Source: Marinosulfonomonas sp. (lineage in GTDB: Bacteria > Pseudomonadota > Alphaproteobacteria > Rhodobacterales > Rhodobacteraceae). Taken from it: a DNA stretch of 14,115 bases. The stretch spans positions 1-14,115 of the forward strand of contig JALSJL010000332.1 in the NCBI GenBank assembly GCA_026989405.1. The letters run 5' to 3'. Below are positions 14,050 to 14,115 of this stretch, in pieces (positions within the stretch are counted from its first letter, which is position 1; every line of letters begins with the position of its first letter). Under the pieces are notes generated by a model. It made no database searches. It was not told where the DNA came from and saw only the letters and a list, made by a program, of their open reading frames with translations. Position numbers and translations under genes: made by a program.

Positions 14050-14115
14050 GCTGCTGTAGCTCAGTGGTAGAGCGCACCCTTGGTAAGGGTGAGGTCGGGA
14101 GTTCAATCCTCCCCA
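14050..14115 (+). tRNA. tRNA-Thr (GGT), 3' end cut by window
   Basis: The first 66 bases of a tRNA: acceptor 5' strand GCTGCTG, D arm GCTC/GAGC with loop AGTGGTA, and anticodon stem CACCC/GGGTG with loop TTGGTAA. These give anticodon GGT. The variable loop is AGGTC, and the T arm is GGGAG/CTCCC with loop TTCAATC. About nine bases of the acceptor 3' strand and CCA fall outside the window. Confidence 0.94.

Noticed and set aside
1..14115. CRISPR array, transposase, integrase or toxin-antitoxin pair
   Set aside because: No regularly spaced repeats, no transposase or recombinase motifs and no small paired ORFs of that type were seen.

Overview
The window looks like chromosomal DNA of an alphaproteobacterium, most likely of the Rhodobacteraceae/Roseobacter type. 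It is GC-rich and densely packed. It carries alphaproteobacterial families (DUF2948, UPF0262, a short RNase E/G-like protein next to maf and yacG) in an order I associate with that group. The taxonomic call is inference from gene content.

Left part (1-7017): a metabolic block that reads as accessory. On the + strand it holds the end of an alpha/beta hydrolase, a PLP-dependent threonine/serine dehydratase-like enzyme, a second alpha/beta hydrolase, a BKACE-family beta-keto-acid cleavage enzyme, a Tet-like MFS transporter and a zinc alcohol dehydrogenase. The first four overlap end to end, so they are probably one translationally coupled operon. A GNAT acetyltransferase lies on the opposite strand and shares the palindrome CTAG with the dehydrogenase as stop codon for both. 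Divergent from it is an enolase-superfamily (mandelate racemase/muconate lactonizing) protein that lacks two expected acidic active-site residues. Together these suggest uptake or export plus hydrolysis, deamination, oxidation and acetyl-CoA-dependent cleavage of an unidentified hydroxy-, amino- or keto-acid. The substrate cannot be told from sequence.

Boundary (7018-7490): about 320 bases without a convincing gene, containing a long imperfect inverted repeat, then tRNA-Phe(GAA) on the minus strand with a promoter-like sequence upstream of it. The 3' end of the tRNA faces the metabolic block.

Right part (7491-13960, all minus strand): a housekeeping run. In transcription order it is a 47-residue basic protein, murA, DUF2948, hisD, UPF0262, a low-molecular-weight phosphatase-like protein, infA, maf, an RNase E/G-like protein and yacG. 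Most joints are ATGA or TGATG overlaps or gaps of 10 bases or fewer. Exceptions are a 76-base gap before hisD and a 206-base gap before infA, both of which hold weak promoter candidates. A tRNA-Thr(GGT) starts at 14050 on the + strand and runs off the end.

Points most worth a second look: the enolase-superfamily protein with altered active-site positions, the unassigned BKACE cluster, an eight-G run at the UPF0262 stop codon that would allow a -1 frameshift into the phosphatase frame, the shared CTAG double stop, and the conserved-looking small basic ORF before murA.
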